15,920 nt of DNA from JBNJGT01 sp046496745 (GCA_046496745.1 JAWOGQ010000063.1:1-15920), one strand, 5' to 3'; shown: positions 6,377 through 12,645, counted from the stretch's first letter. Numbers and translations are program-made. Notes: generated from the letters alone by a model not told the origin.

Positions 6377-7054
6377 ATGCACCTCCTTGAGAATGCACAA
6401 ATACATGACCTTGGATTAATCATCGGCGACACCTTGATTATTGCAGACCTTCATCTCGGCTATGAGGAAGCCATGGCAAGAAATGGTTACATGATTCCCC
6501 GTTACCAGTTCAGCGAAACTGTCAAGCGAATTCTTGACATACTTGAGAAAGCTCCAGTAAAAAAGATTGTCATCGCCGGAGATCTTACCCACGAGTTTTC
6601 GAGGGTCTCTCGCCAGGAAAGAAAAGACACCAAAAAGCTCCTTGATCTTCTTAAAAGAAAGTACGAGGTTGTTTTGGTAAGAGGCAATCATGATACGATG
6701 ACCCCTGATATGGAAGAGCAATTTCTGCTCGGGAATACGCTCATAACCCACGGGCACAAGATACCTGATATCCCAAATGAGGTAGAGACGATCGTTATCG
6801 GCCACGAGCATCCGGCAATCTCCATTGGTGACAATATCAGGCGTGAACTCTATAAATGCTTTCTTTTCGGAAGGTATGAAGGTTATAACCTGATAGTCCT
6901 GCCCTCCTTCAACCAGGTCACTGAAGGTACAGATGTATCAAAGGAAGAACTTCTCAGCCCTTTCCTGAAAGAAGGTGTTCTTGATTTTGATGTGTTTATC
7001 GTAGGATTTGACGAGACCTATCACTTCGGTACAGTATTTCAGGCAAGCCTTTAG
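6377..7054 (+). CDS. SbcD-related archaeal metallophosphoesterase
   Basis: The 225-residue protein has the full calcineurin-like metallophosphoesterase motif set: D24-x-H26 (ADLHLGYE), GD at 68-69 (AGDLTHE), GNHD at 103-106, THGHK at 124-128 and GHEHP at 142-146. These bind two metal ions and hydrolyse phosphoesters. Sequence and length fit the short archaeal SbcD-like family whose substrate is not established; it lacks the capping domains of the Mre11/SbcD nuclease. It is a single gene with its own leaderless promoter. Its last 4 bases overlap the end of the convergent nrdG (TAG within 7051-7054). There is no link to its neighbours that tells its job. Confidence 0.93.
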   Translation: MHLLENAQIHDLGLIIGDTLIIADLHLGYEEAMARNGYMIPRYQFSETVKRILDILEKAPVKKIVIAGDLTHEFSRVSRQERKDTKKLLDLLKRKYEVVLVRGNHDTMTPDMEEQFLLGNTLITHGHKIPDIPNEVETIVIGHEHPAISIGDNIRRELYKCFLFGRYEGYNLIVLPSFNQVTEGTDVSKEELLSPFLKEGVLDFDVFIVGFDETYHFGTVFQASL

Positions 7055-7722
7055 CGAAGTAAGACTTCCCCTCCAAAAAATTCTCTTGCATAGTCCATGA
7101 ATTGGTGGGTTGTAGGCTTGTATTTAGCGTATTCTTTTGAATTGGTATGCTCATTATGGAATCTCTGAAGACAGATCAGGCGTGCTCCTTCAAGTTCATT
7201 TGCAATCTTTTGAAGCCTTTCCTCAGAGAAGAGGTCTTCTATCAGGGTAATCCTGAATTCATGCGCAATATCTGAACTTATCAGAAGGTCCCTGCTCTCT
7301 GCAATCCCTTCCCCTGAGTATGCTGTCAGAAACCTGTATTCCTCAAGAGGGAATTTATAGTCCATGGCCACGTAATCTACCAGTTCCCCTTCAATCAAGG
7401 CCTTTAATATATCTGGATTCGACCCGTTGGTGTCAAGCTTTACCAGCATGCCATACTTGCGTAGTTTCCTGATAAAATCAATAATCCCTTCCTGGATTGT
7501 AGGTTCTCCGCCTGTAATGACTACCCCGTCCAGAATATGCTTTCTCTGGGCTATATGTTCGAATATATCTCCCTCTCTCATCAGGTTTTCAGAATCCCTT
7601 GGTATCAGGTCTGAGTTATGGCAATATCCGCAGGAGAAATTACATCCTTGTGTAAATACGATCGATGCAATCTTTCCCGGGAAATCCTGCAGAGAGGTCT
7701 TTTGGTATCCTGCAATCTTCAT
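7051..7722 (-). CDS. nrdG: Anaerobic ribonucleotide reductase activating protein (radical SAM)
   Basis: The 223-residue radical SAM enzyme uses a [4Fe-4S] cluster and S-adenosylmethionine to place the glycyl radical on NrdD. The cluster motif is CNFSCGYC (CX3CX2C) near residue 28. The family opening MKIAGYQKTSLQDFPGKI and the VVITGGEPT segment for SAM binding are clear. The rest fits the small archaeal/bacterial pyruvate-formate-lyase-activating-like NrdG. It is the last gene of the nrd operon, 11 bases after the separate glycyl radical ORF. No ribosome binding site precedes it; the spacer is nearly all T (eight in a row), which could even end some transcripts before nrdG. Its 3' end overlaps the convergent phosphoesterase gene. 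Confidence 0.95.
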   Translation of the reverse strand: MKIAGYQKTSLQDFPGKIASIVFTQGCNFSCGYCHNSDLIPRDSENLMREGDIFEHIAQRKHILDGVVITGGEPTIQEGIIDFIRKLRKYGMLVKLDTNGSNPDILKALIEGELVDYVAMDYKFPLEEYRFLTAYSGEGIAESRDLLISSDIAHEFRITLIEDLFSEERLQKIANELEGARLICLQRFHNEHTNSKEYAKYKPTTHQFMDYAREFFGGEVLLR

Positions 7723-7725
7723 AAT

Positions 7726-7733
7726 AAAAAAAA
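7726..7733 (-). terminator. T8 tract between the glycyl radical ORF and nrdG
   Basis: Eight consecutive T residues on the minus strand occupy most of the 11-base spacer before nrdG. Such tracts can act as partial intrinsic terminators in archaea, which would lower nrdG expression relative to nrdD. This is an inference from sequence alone. Confidence 0.3.
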
Positions 7734-7853
7734 TTATGGATTAAAGGTCTTCCGGTTCTCGTATTCAGCCTGCTTGCCGTTGTTCCATTGGTCCACCGGG
7801 CGCAGATACCCGACAACACGACTATATACTTCACATTTGGTTCTTCCTTCCAT
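7734..7853 (-). CDS. Glycyl radical domain of NrdD encoded as a separate 39-residue ORF
   Basis: Directly after the nrdD TAA, in the same frame, an ATG opens a 39-codon ORF. It carries the conserved C-terminal glycyl radical segment of class III ribonucleotide reductase: VYSRVVGYLRPV at residues 9-20, then QWNNGKQAEYENRKTFNP. Gly15 (in VVGYL) corresponds to the glycine that holds the radical. The upstream large ORF lacks any such segment, so this must supply it. A GAGGTG ribosome binding site at 7865-7860 stands six bases before the ATG, as good as those of genes in the exosome operon, which argues for independent initiation. The two chains would then form the active enzyme in trans. The alternative is readthrough of the TAA or an error in the sequence. 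nrdG, which makes the radical, follows 11 bases later. Confidence 0.88.
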   Translation of the reverse strand: MEGRTKCEVYSRVVGYLRPVDQWNNGKQAEYENRKTFNP

Positions 7854-9878
7854 TTAATTCACCTCAACAGTTTTTTCCACACCTTTTTCCTCATCGCACT
7901 TTGGACAGTACTGATGCTCCCCTGGTATATATCCATGTTTAGGACATATACTGAATGTTGGGGACAAGGTGTAATATGGCAGCTTATAATTCTCAGATAT
8001 CCTGCGGATAAGATTCTTTGTAGCCTCTATAGAAGGCATCTTCTCCCCAAGGAAAATGTGAAACACTGTCCCTCCTGTGTATTTGCATTGGATGTCGTCC
8101 TGCAGATCCAATGCTTCAAACAGGTCTTCGGTATAATCCACAGGCAGTTGGCTTGAGTTTGTATAATACGGCGCACCGCCTTCCTTATACTGTTCCTCGT
8201 TTGATACTGCAAGATCAGAGTACCTTGCCTTGTCAAGGCGTGCAAGCCTATAGGTCGTTCCTTCAGCAGGCGTAGCTTCCAGGTTGTAGAGGTTGCCTGT
8301 CTCATCCTGGTATTCCATGATCCTGTCCCTCATGAAATCCATGATCTCGAGTGCAATCTTCTTTCCTTCTTTTGAAGTTATCTCCTTGCCCTTGAGGTTT
8401 CGTAGAGCCTCATTCATCCCCACAAGCCCGATGGTTGAGAAATGATTGACCCAGTACTTATTGTGCTGCTGGTAGATATTGTCCAGGTAAACCTTACTGT
8501 ATGGATAAAGCCCTTTTGCAGTAAACTTCTCCAGGATCTCTCTCTTGAGTTCCAGCGAATCCCTTGCAAGATCCATCAATTCACCAAGCCTCTCCTTGAA
8601 TTCCCTGAGATCCTTTGCAAGATAACCTATCCTTGGAAGATTCACTGTGACTACTCCTATGGACCCGGTGAGAGGATTAGCTCCGAAAAGTCCTCCTCCC
8701 CTCTTTCTCAGGGTACGGTTATCCAGCCTTAGCCTGCAGCACATGCTCCTTGCATCTTCTGGATTCATGTCTGAGTTGACAAAGTTTGAGAAATACGGGA
8801 TCCCGTATTTGGATGTCATCTCCCATATTGGATCGTATTCAGGGTTGTCCCAGTCAAAGTTCTTTGTGATGTTGTATGTTGGGATAGGAAAAGAGAAAAC
8901 CCTTCCGCTTGCATCCCCCTCTATCATCAGTTCAGCGAATGCCTTGTTGAACATGTCCATCTCCTTCTGGAATTCCTTGTAGGTCTCCTTTTGAGGTTCT
9001 CCGCCTATTATGACTGGTTCATCAGCAAATATAGATGGGACCTTGAGATCCATTGTCACATTTGTGAAAGGTGTCTGGAATCCCACTCTCGTCGGGACAT
9101 TCATGTTATACAGGAATTCCTGCAGGCCTTGCTTGACCTCCTTGTAAGATAAACCATCATACTTGATGAAAGGTGCAAGAAGCGTGTCAAAATTTGCAAA
9201 AGCCTGTGCTCCAGCTGATTCCCCCTGCAGTGTATAGAAGAAATTCACTGCCTGCCCGAGTGCAGGACGGAAATGTTTTGGAGGACACGAATATATCTTT
9301 CCAGGTACCCCTCCGAATCCCCTTACCAGGAGGTCCTTCAGGTCCCAGCCCACACAGTAAGTCCCCAGGATTGAAAGATCATGGATATGCAGGTCCCCGT
9401 CAAAATGAGCCTGTTCGATGTCCTGGTTATATACCTTGTTTAGCCAGAAATCAGTAGTGACCTTTGAAGCGATGAAATTATTAAGTCCCTGCAGGGAATA
9501 TGCCATATTGGAATTCTCCTTTACCCGCCAGTCAAGCTTTGCGATATAACTGTCAACTGTCTCTACGTGATTGAGGATATTCCCGAAACGCCTCAGGTCC
9601 TGGTGCTTGTTCCTGTAAAGGATATAAGCCTTTGAAGTCTTTGCGTGGCCATTTTCTATGAGTATCTTCTCTACTGCATCCTGTACATCTTCTACACTAG
9701 GAGGCTCTTCATGATTATCTTCCAGATATTGCCTTACCTTGACTGATAGATTCTCTGCTCGTCTCCGGTTCTTACCCCCGACAGCTTTTGCAGCCCTGAA
9801 TATCGCATTTGATATCCGTCGCTGATCAAAAGGCACCAGTTCCCCCGATCGTTTCCGTATTTTTTCGATTTTAACCAT
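7854..9878 (-). CDS. nrdD: Anaerobic (class III) ribonucleotide reductase, catalytic body without glycyl radical domain
   Basis: The 674-residue protein reduces ribonucleotides to deoxyribonucleotides without oxygen. Residues ~2-98 form an ATP cone (allosteric nucleotide site). The barrel follows, with HIHDLSILGTYCVGWDL (Cys175) and MCCRLRLDN (Cys380/381) holding the active-site cysteines, then GGGLFGANPLTGSIGVVTVN. A zinc site near the C-terminus has CPKH at 645-648 and CPKC at 658-661. The reading frame then stops at TAA after 13 more residues, before the glycyl radical motif that other NrdD proteins carry at this point; that motif follows as a separate ORF in the same frame. I chose the ATG at 9878 (GTGAT ahead), four bases past the nrdR stop codon, over an upstream in-frame start inside nrdR. 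It forms an operon with nrdR and nrdG. Confidence 0.96.
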   Translation of the reverse strand: MVKIEKIRKRSGELVPFDQRRISNAIFRAAKAVGGKNRRRAENLSVKVRQYLEDNHEEPPSVEDVQDAVEKILIENGHAKTSKAYILYRNKHQDLRRFGNILNHVETVDSYIAKLDWRVKENSNMAYSLQGLNNFIASKVTTDFWLNKVYNQDIEQAHFDGDLHIHDLSILGTYCVGWDLKDLLVRGFGGVPGKIYSCPPKHFRPALGQAVNFFYTLQGESAGAQAFANFDTLLAPFIKYDGLSYKEVKQGLQEFLYNMNVPTRVGFQTPFTNVTMDLKVPSIFADEPVIIGGEPQKETYKEFQKEMDMFNKAFAELMIEGDASGRVFSFPIPTYNITKNFDWDNPEYDPIWEMTSKYGIPYFSNFVNSDMNPEDARSMCCRLRLDNRTLRKRGGGLFGANPLTGSIGVVTVNLPRIGYLAKDLREFKERLGELMDLARDSLELKREILEKFTAKGLYPYSKVYLDNIYQQHNKYWVNHFSTIGLVGMNEALRNLKGKEITSKEGKKIALEIMDFMRDRIMEYQDETGNLYNLEATPAEGTTYRLARLDKARYSDLAVSNEEQYKEGGAPYYTNSSQLPVDYTEDLFEALDLQDDIQCKYTGGTVFHIFLGEKMPSIEATKNLIRRISENYKLPYYTLSPTFSICPKHGYIPGEHQYCPKCDEEKGVEKTVEVN
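7860..7865 (-). promoter_or_regulatory. Ribosome binding site for the split glycyl radical ORF
   Basis: GAGGTG lies six bases before the ATG at 7853, inside the last codons of nrdD. It matches the motif used by rrp42 (GAGGTG) and the related GGTGA type before rrp4, rrp41 and the gene at 12295. It decides in favour of a separate start rather than simple readthrough. Confidence 0.7.
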
Positions 9879-9882
9879 ACTA

Positions 9883-10329
9883 TCACTTCTGTAACTTGTT
9901 GAGCTCGCTTTCAAAATGACCTATGTCCTGGAATCCCCTATAAACTGAGGCGAAACGCATATAGGCAACCTTGTCAAGCTTTTTCAGCCGGTTCAAGATA
10001 TAAAGGCCGACTTTCCTGCTGGTTATCTGGCGCTCTTCCTTTGAATGCACCTTGCGAATAACCTCGCAGGCAAGCTCATGAATCTCTTCCTGAGGTATCC
10101 CTCTTTTTTCACAGGCAACCTCGATACCCTTGCGCACCTTCTCTTCAGAGAAGCTTTGCAGGCTGCCATCACTCTTGATGACCATGACCGGTTTAAGGTC
10201 AATATTTTCAAAGGTGTTGAATCGCTTCTTACAAGTGACACATTCCTTGCGACGCTTGATGGAATTGTTATGGCAATCCCTTGTTTCCAGCGTTCTGATG
10301 GTGTCTTTATTGCAAAAAGGACATAACAT
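9883..10329 (-). CDS. nrdR: Transcriptional repressor NrdR
   Basis: The 148-residue protein is a full-length NrdR, the nucleotide-sensing repressor of ribonucleotide reductase genes. The N-terminal zinc ribbon has C3-x2-C6 (CPFC) and C31-x2-C34 (CVTC) followed by KKRFNTFE. An ATP cone follows (about residues 45-135; VIKSDGSLQSFSEEKVRKGI, QITSRKVGLYILNRLKKLDKVAYMRFASVYRGF) and senses ATP/dATP. I chose the ATG at 10329, which puts the zinc ribbon at the very start as in the family; a TTG five codons upstream is less likely. NrdR is typical of bacteria and less common in archaea, so transfer is possible, though composition is not unlike its neighbours. It precedes nrdD, and two NrdR boxes lie upstream of it, predicting autoregulation. 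Confidence 0.96.
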   Translation of the reverse strand: MLCPFCNKDTIRTLETRDCHNNSIKRRKECVTCKKRFNTFENIDLKPVMVIKSDGSLQSFSEEKVRKGIEVACEKRGIPQEEIHELACEVIRKVHSKEERQITSRKVGLYILNRLKKLDKVAYMRFASVYRGFQDIGHFESELNKLQK

Positions 10330-10344
10330 TTTTAGCGTCAACAA

Positions 10345-10360
10345 CCCCTACATGTAGTGT
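10345..10360 (-). promoter_or_regulatory. NrdR box, proximal
   Basis: On the plus strand CCCCTACATGTAGTGT matches the NrdR operator consensus acaCwAtATaTwGtgt at the strongly conserved positions (C, A, AT, T, G). It lies 15 bases before the nrdR ATG. Its centre is exactly 32 bp from the distal box, the three-turn spacing seen in bacterial NrdR operators. Confidence 0.82.
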
Positions 10361-10376
10361 TACCACCTTTCCCCAA

Positions 10377-10392
10377 TTACTATATCTAGGGG
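10377..10392 (-). promoter_or_regulatory. NrdR box, distal
   Basis: On the plus strand TTACTATATCTAGGGG matches the core of the NrdR consensus (CTATATcTAG). A 16-bp gap separates it from the proximal box. Read on the minus strand it contains AGATATAG, which might itself be the TATA box of nrdR, so that repressor binding would block TBP. Confidence 0.8.
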
Positions 10393-10421
10393 TTGGCCGT
10401 ATTGGTTTCCTGAACTCCCTC

Positions 10422-10434
10422 ATTTAAATATATT
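10422..10434 (-). promoter_or_regulatory. Possible TATA box of the nrdR operon
   Basis: AAATATATTTAAA on the minus strand is the most AT-rich element upstream of nrdR. A start about 26 bp downstream (near 10402) would place both NrdR boxes in the leader just past the transcription start. The alternative is a TATA box within the distal NrdR box. Sequence does not decide. Confidence 0.4.
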
Positions 10435-10436
10435 TG

Positions 10437-10462
10437 TTGTTAACAAGACAAATGTGTTAACA
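10437..10462. repeat. Two GTTAAC palindromes upstream of the nrdR promoter
   Basis: TTGTTAACAA (10437-10446) and TGTTAACA (10455-10462) are perfect palindromes whose centres are 17 bp apart. They lie upstream of the putative nrdR TATA box and downstream of the rfcL stop codon. They may be a second regulator's operator; no known factor is implied. Confidence 0.4.
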
Positions 10463-10470
10463 TATACGAT

Positions 10471-10486
10471 ACAAAACAAGTGTTTT
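10471..10486 (-). terminator. Hairpin after rfcL
   Basis: AAAACA/TGTTTT with a two-base centre forms a short AT-rich palindrome about 20-35 bases beyond the rfcL stop codon. On the minus strand it ends in TTTTG. It is a weak candidate for rfcL termination. Confidence 0.3.
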
Positions 10487-10504
10487 ATGTATATAGAAAA
10501 GATT

Positions 10505-11707
10505 TCATATGAGCTTCTGGAGCCATGCAAGCTCATCATTTGTAAGGTCTAGCTCTTCAGCAAGCCCCTTATCCTCTACAATGGTCTTATGAAGGTACGG
10601 AAGAACATCTCGTGTTGCTACTCTTCTGGAACAATGGGTCAGCTCTGCAAGCTTCTCAGCTATTGCCACCCTTTTCTGGTACTTCATCTTAGCCTGCCAG
10701 AGCATGAGAATCCTTTTTGTCTGCTCATATTTGACAGCCTCCTTATACCGCTCATCCTTTGATACAGCAATCCCTACAGACAATAGATAGTATATATAGA
10801 CCATGAACCTCCAGTGCTGCTTTCGCCGGATCCTTCCCTTGAATACATCTGCCCTGCTAAGTTTCTCATATGCCCTAGCAAGATCAGCTCCTTTGGTATA
10901 TTCCTTTGGAAGGTTCTGGTCAACCCATAAGAATACCTCATCAAGGTCCTCAGTGCATGTGTCGAATGCATTTCTTGCAACCTCAGGATCTGTAGTCTTA
11001 AATACCCTCATCAGGGCCTGTTGAATCCCTTCTGTCCTGTTCCTGTCTGACAGGAAACCAAGCCCCTCCTTAGTAAGGCTTCCATGACCAGATAGTATAA
11101 GTTGAAGATCATTGACTGCTGCCCGTGCGTCACCTCCAGCATGCCTTGCAAGACTCTTGAGCGCGCTTTCATCATAGGTCAGGTTCTCCCTGTCAAGGAT
11201 ATTCTTCAATATCTCAGTAATGGCAGTATACGAAAGTGCCTGGAACTCGCACAATTCGCTTTCCTTCCTCAGGCTCTTGAATTTCTTGTCATAAGGATCA
11301 TTGGTGGTGATGATGATAGGAAAAGTGCTTTTTTTGATGATTGCCGCAACCGCAGGGATCCCTCCCCTGTCTTTTGTTCCTGACAATCCCTCTATCTCGT
11401 CAATAAGGATTATCTTTCCTTGAGCAAAAAGACTCATCTGGGACACTGCCTTTCCAACACGCTCATTGATCATGTCTTTTGTCCGGAAATCAGATGCGTT
11501 CACCTCGATAAGCTCCAGCCCCAGCTCCCCTGCCACAGCATATGCAGATGAGGTCTTTCCGCTCCCTGGAGGTCCATAGAGTATGATCGCATTCTTCTTT
11601 TCCTTCTTGAAGTCCTTGACAAACTTAGAAAGCCGGCTTACCCCTGTATCCTGGCCTATAACCTCTCCTGCATTCTTTGGTGCATATGAATGGATCCAGA
11701 TCGCCAT
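10505..11707 (-). CDS. rfcL: Replication factor C large subunit (clamp loader)
   Basis: The 400-residue AAA+ ATPase loads the PCNA sliding clamp together with RFC small subunits. Walker A is GPPGSGKT (45-52), Walker B is IILIDEIEG (99-107, D103 E104), sensor 1 is IIITTNDP (131-138) and sensor 2 is GGDARAAVNDLQ (191-202). The N-terminal IWIHSYAPKNAGEVIGQ is the large-subunit version of the usual KYRPK-VGQ opening. Small subunits carry an SRC arginine-finger motif, which I do not see here, supporting the large-subunit call. At 400 residues it is shorter than many archaeal RFC-L proteins (often near 480-500), lacking a long charged C-terminal tail. No small-subunit gene is adjacent. A TATA box sits about 27 bp upstream of the ATG, so the mRNA is probably leaderless. 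Confidence 0.95.
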   Translation of the reverse strand: MAIWIHSYAPKNAGEVIGQDTGVSRLSKFVKDFKKEKKNAIILYGPPGSGKTSSAYAVAGELGLELIEVNASDFRTKDMINERVGKAVSQMSLFAQGKIILIDEIEGLSGTKDRGGIPAVAAIIKKSTFPIIITTNDPYDKKFKSLRKESELCEFQALSYTAITEILKNILDRENLTYDESALKSLARHAGGDARAAVNDLQLILSGHGSLTKEGLGFLSDRNRTEGIQQALMRVFKTTDPEVARNAFDTCTEDLDEVFLWVDQNLPKEYTKGADLARAYEKLSRADVFKGRIRRKQHWRFMVYIYYLLSVGIAVSKDERYKEAVKYEQTKRILMLWQAKMKYQKRVAIAEKLAELTHCSRRVATRDVLPYLHKTIVEDKGLAEELDLTNDELAWLQKLI

Positions 11708-11727
11708 ATAATTATGAACCCAATCTT

Positions 11728-11740
11728 GCTTTTTATATCT
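11728..11740 (-). promoter_or_regulatory. TATA box of rfcL
   Basis: AGATATAAAAAGC on the minus strand is centred about 27 bp before the rfcL ATG. That ATG has no ribosome binding site, so a leaderless transcript is expected. Confidence 0.65.
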
Positions 11741-12090
11741 TTCCTAAATCCCTGCATTATCTGAAAGCAATATTCTTGATGTAAATGATTTAACAAATGA
11801 GAAAACCATATTAATGAAAAGATCATAAAACCCTCAATGGAAAGCTTCTTTTGAGTTGAACACGATAATGCTTGTCCGAATAATTCTCGGTGTTGCTGAT
11901 GCTTGGACTTGTATGGTTCATGACTAAGCTTTCAAATTTTATTTGAGCCTGCTACACATTTTCTCTGGTATCAGAGTTTCTGCAACATTCTTAGTATTAG
12001 CCCTGTTATCTTTTTGGATCTTGCTATTCTTGGAGGATTTATGATTAATAACTCAGGGGATTGTTTTAGAGATAGTTTTAGAATTTCCAC

Positions 12091-12238
12091 GAGTTTTTCG
12101 AAAAAATAAGCATCATTATTACGAAGGCCGATTAGTGTCTCTATATAAGGTGACAGGGGGTTGTCCCTTACGGGGATGTCACCTTTTTTAAAAAAGGAAT
12201 TCAAGCCGAAGTCGATGCCGGAATTATTCGAAAAACTC
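12091..12238 (+). mobile_element. Miniature inverted-repeat element, copy B (148 bp)
   Basis: It has the same perfect 12-bp terminal inverted repeats as copy A (GAGTTTTTCGAA / TTCGAAAAACTC). A perfect 9-bp direct repeat, AATTTCCAC, flanks it at 12082-12090 and 12239-12247. Internally AAGGTGACA and TGTCACCTT form a 9-bp inverted repeat around CCCTTACGGG, and there is a CTTTTTTAAAAAAGG tract. It is opposite in orientation to copy A and four bases shorter. It carries no transposase. It inserted just upstream of the TATA box of the gene at 12295, leaving that promoter intact. Confidence 0.92.
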
Positions 12239-12252
12239 AATTTCCACGTAAA

Positions 12253-12262
12253 CTTTAAAAAT
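12253..12262 (+). promoter_or_regulatory. TATA box of the gene at 12295
   Basis: CTTTAAAAAT lies about 37 bp before the ATG, allowing a start near 12280 and a short leader containing the AGGTGAT ribosome binding site at 12284-12290. The right end of the element's target duplication is only five bases upstream. Confidence 0.45.
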
Positions 12263-12294
12263 AAATGTTAACTCTTGAGTGACAGGTGATAACA

Positions 12295-12645
12295 ATGTCA
12301 AAGGAAAGCAAAAAAGGAGTGTATTTTGAAGGGACAGGTTCAACTGCGGATATTGCAAGACAACATATGCATGAGCATGCAAAGGAAGATGGATACAAGA
12401 CACCTCTCCAGGTTACTTACCAGGTAAGATTGACTCTTGATAAGCAGTTGTATGAAGGTGACCACTCAAAAGACTTTGAGAAAGCATATGTCTCAGCAAC
12501 CCAAAGCGCAGGGATAAGCCGTGATGAGGTACCTTCTGATGGGATTGAAGTCCTTGCAAGAGGTATGTATCAGCACGGAAAAGCAAAAGCTGCAGGAAGC
12601 TGCATGAAGCAGTACAAGACATCTGACATAACAAACCTTTTCTGA
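12295..12645 (+). CDS. Unrecognised 116-residue protein
   Basis: The ATG at 12295 has a good AGGTGAT ribosome binding site; an in-frame GTG three codons upstream overlaps that site and is rejected. I do not recognise the family. The protein is soluble and mixed-charge, with MHEHAKEDGY near the N-terminus, a strand-like TPLQVTYQVRLTLDKQLY in the middle, and a C-terminal region containing a single Cys (AGSCMKQYKTSD). There are no membrane segments or signal peptide. Its stop codon TGA overlaps the ATG of the next gene by one base, so the two are cotranscribed and probably translationally coupled, suggesting a shared function. Confidence 0.8.
   Translation: MSKESKKGVYFEGTGSTADIARQHMHEHAKEDGYKTPLQVTYQVRLTLDKQLYEGDHSKDFEKAYVSATQSAGISRDEVPSDGIEVLARGMYQHGKAKAAGSCMKQYKTSDITNLF

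Larger units (their letters stand above)
11708..12294. other. Divergent intergenic region between rfcL and the gene at 12295
   Basis: 587 bp without a credible gene. It contains the rfcL TATA box at its left end, a small hairpin (CTCTG/CAGAG, 11963-11976), transposable element copy B at 12091-12238, and the TATA box and ribosome binding site of the next gene. A minus-strand frame at 11971-12240 starts inside the element and runs into flanking DNA; I regard it as chance. The stretch 11760-12080 has stops in all likely frames and may be decayed sequence. Confidence 0.6.

Noticed and set aside
7854..7856. Selenocysteine or pyrrolysine recoding at the nrdD stop
   Set aside because: The codon is TAA, which neither system uses, and an ATG with its own ribosome binding site follows directly.
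7734..7860. Intron or intein separating the two NrdD parts, as in phage nrdD genes
   Set aside because: There is no inserted sequence: stop and start codons abut, so nothing could be spliced out.
11869..11905. Degenerate third copy of the miniature element
   Set aside because: Only a short similarity (CGAATAATTC and GATGCTT) without terminal repeats or target duplication.
11971..12240. Minus-strand 89-codon frame as a gene
   Set aside because: It starts at the element's terminal repeat and runs through it into flanking DNA. It has no ribosome binding site and no recognisable product.
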